The notes under the pieces are model-generated. The model ran no database searches and had not been told where the DNA came from. It saw only the letters and a list, made by a program, of their open reading frames with translations. From positions 2,108,001 to 2,172,000 of the forward strand of contig NC_017068.1 in the NCBI RefSeq assembly GCF_000284095.1: a DNA stretch of 64,000 nt. The letters run 5' to 3'. Position numbers and translations under genes: made by a program. Source of the DNA: Selenomonas ruminantium subsp. lactilytica TAM6421 (GTDB lineage: Bacteria; Bacillota; Negativicutes; Selenomonadales; Selenomonadaceae). Positions 63,745 through 64,000 of the stretch are shown one piece after another. Positions within the stretch are counted from its first letter, which is position 1. Every line of letters starts with the position of its first letter.

Positions 63745-64000
63745 ATGAAGAAGTTTGTTTGTACGGTTTGTGGTTATGTTCATGAAGGCGATGCAGCACC
63801 GGAAGTTTGTCCGATCTGTAAAGCCCCTGCCTCCAAGTTTGTGGAACAGAGCGGCGAAATGAATTATGCCGATGAACATCATGTTGGTACGGCTAAGGAT
63901 GTAGATCCCCGCATCATCGAGGGGCTGCGCCAGAATTTCACTGGTGAATGCTCCGAGGTTGGTATGTATCTGGCCATGAGCCGTCAGGCTGACCGTGAAG
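63745..64000 (+). CDS. Reverse rubrerythrin (rubredoxin domain first), partial
   Basis: The visible 85 residues begin with a rubredoxin-like domain [20 protein letters not shown] (Cys 6, 9, 22, 25). The start of a di-iron four-helix rubrerythrin domain follows ([20 protein letters not shown]). The domain order is that of reverse rubrerythrins, which act as NAD(P)H-linked peroxide reductases in anaerobes. The AGGAGG site is eight bases before the ATG. The 3' end lies beyond the window. Confidence 0.9.
   Translation, partial: MKKFVCTVCGYVHEGDAAPEVCPICKAPASKFVEQSGEMNYADEHHVGTAKDVDPRIIEGLRQNFTGECSEVGMYLAMSRQADRE

Overview
The window looks like chromosome of a Gram-negative-walled Firmicute, most likely a Selenomonas-type member of the Negativicutes. 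It has Firmicutes-style gene sets and orders: rbgA-rnhB-(FliK-like)-(FlhB-like)-yraN-yifB, gatCAB, tmcAL (ylbM), trmK-nif3 and tsaE-tsaB-rimI-tsaD. It also encodes outer-membrane proteins that only a diderm would need: an autotransporter barrel and a two-partner-secretion (ShlB-type) transporter, both broken. Flagellin, a YjfB-like protein and a FliK-like protein point to motility. This identification rests on gene content read by eye; no search was run.

Layout. 1-4200: dihydroxyacetone kinase genes (dhaK, partial dhaL), small membrane/unknown genes, a frameshifted autotransporter and a permease fragment. 4300-25150: a periplasmic beta-lactamase-fold hydrolase, then housekeeping genes, nearly all on the minus strand (rlmD, a HAD phosphatase, gatCAB, an AlkD-like glycosylase, priA, a hybrid histidine kinase, yjiH, yifB, yraN, FlhB-like, a giant repeat-bearing FliK-like gene, rnhB, rbgA). 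25250-27250: tRNA-Ala(GGC), yjfB and a flagellin. 27256-36212: leuS, yitT, nif3, trmK and a cobalamin side-chain cluster (pduX-cbiA-cobD-cobC). 36375-45673: tmcAL, a lipid kinase, a flippase, small unknown genes, a diguanylate cyclase, the broken ShlB and queDE.

45802-54921 is an accessory defence island, all on the minus strand: hsdR-hsdM-hsdS (type I restriction-modification), an Rpn-family nuclease, an MNT-type nucleotidyltransferase, a 340-residue DNA-binding protein coupled by a 4-base overlap to a Doc-type Fic toxin, and the 3' remnant of a second Rpn gene. The Doc/DNA-binding segment and the 5' half of hsdS are clearly richer in A+T than their neighbours. The Doc toxin paired with a large HTH protein, rather than a small Phd antitoxin, is the best candidate here for a poorly described system.

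55000-63439: an envelope-lipid cluster (WecG/TagA glycosyltransferase, Psd, PssA, processive GT2), a histidine kinase/ANTAR regulator pair of the EutW/EutV type, and the tRNA t6A genes. A reverse rubrerythrin starts at 63745 and runs off the end.

Many genes overlap by 1 to 23 bases or lie within 30 bases of the next, so most minus-strand blocks are probably operons. Several starts were moved from the longest frame to an internal ATG, GTG or TTG with a good ribosome-binding site; these choices are stated in each entry.
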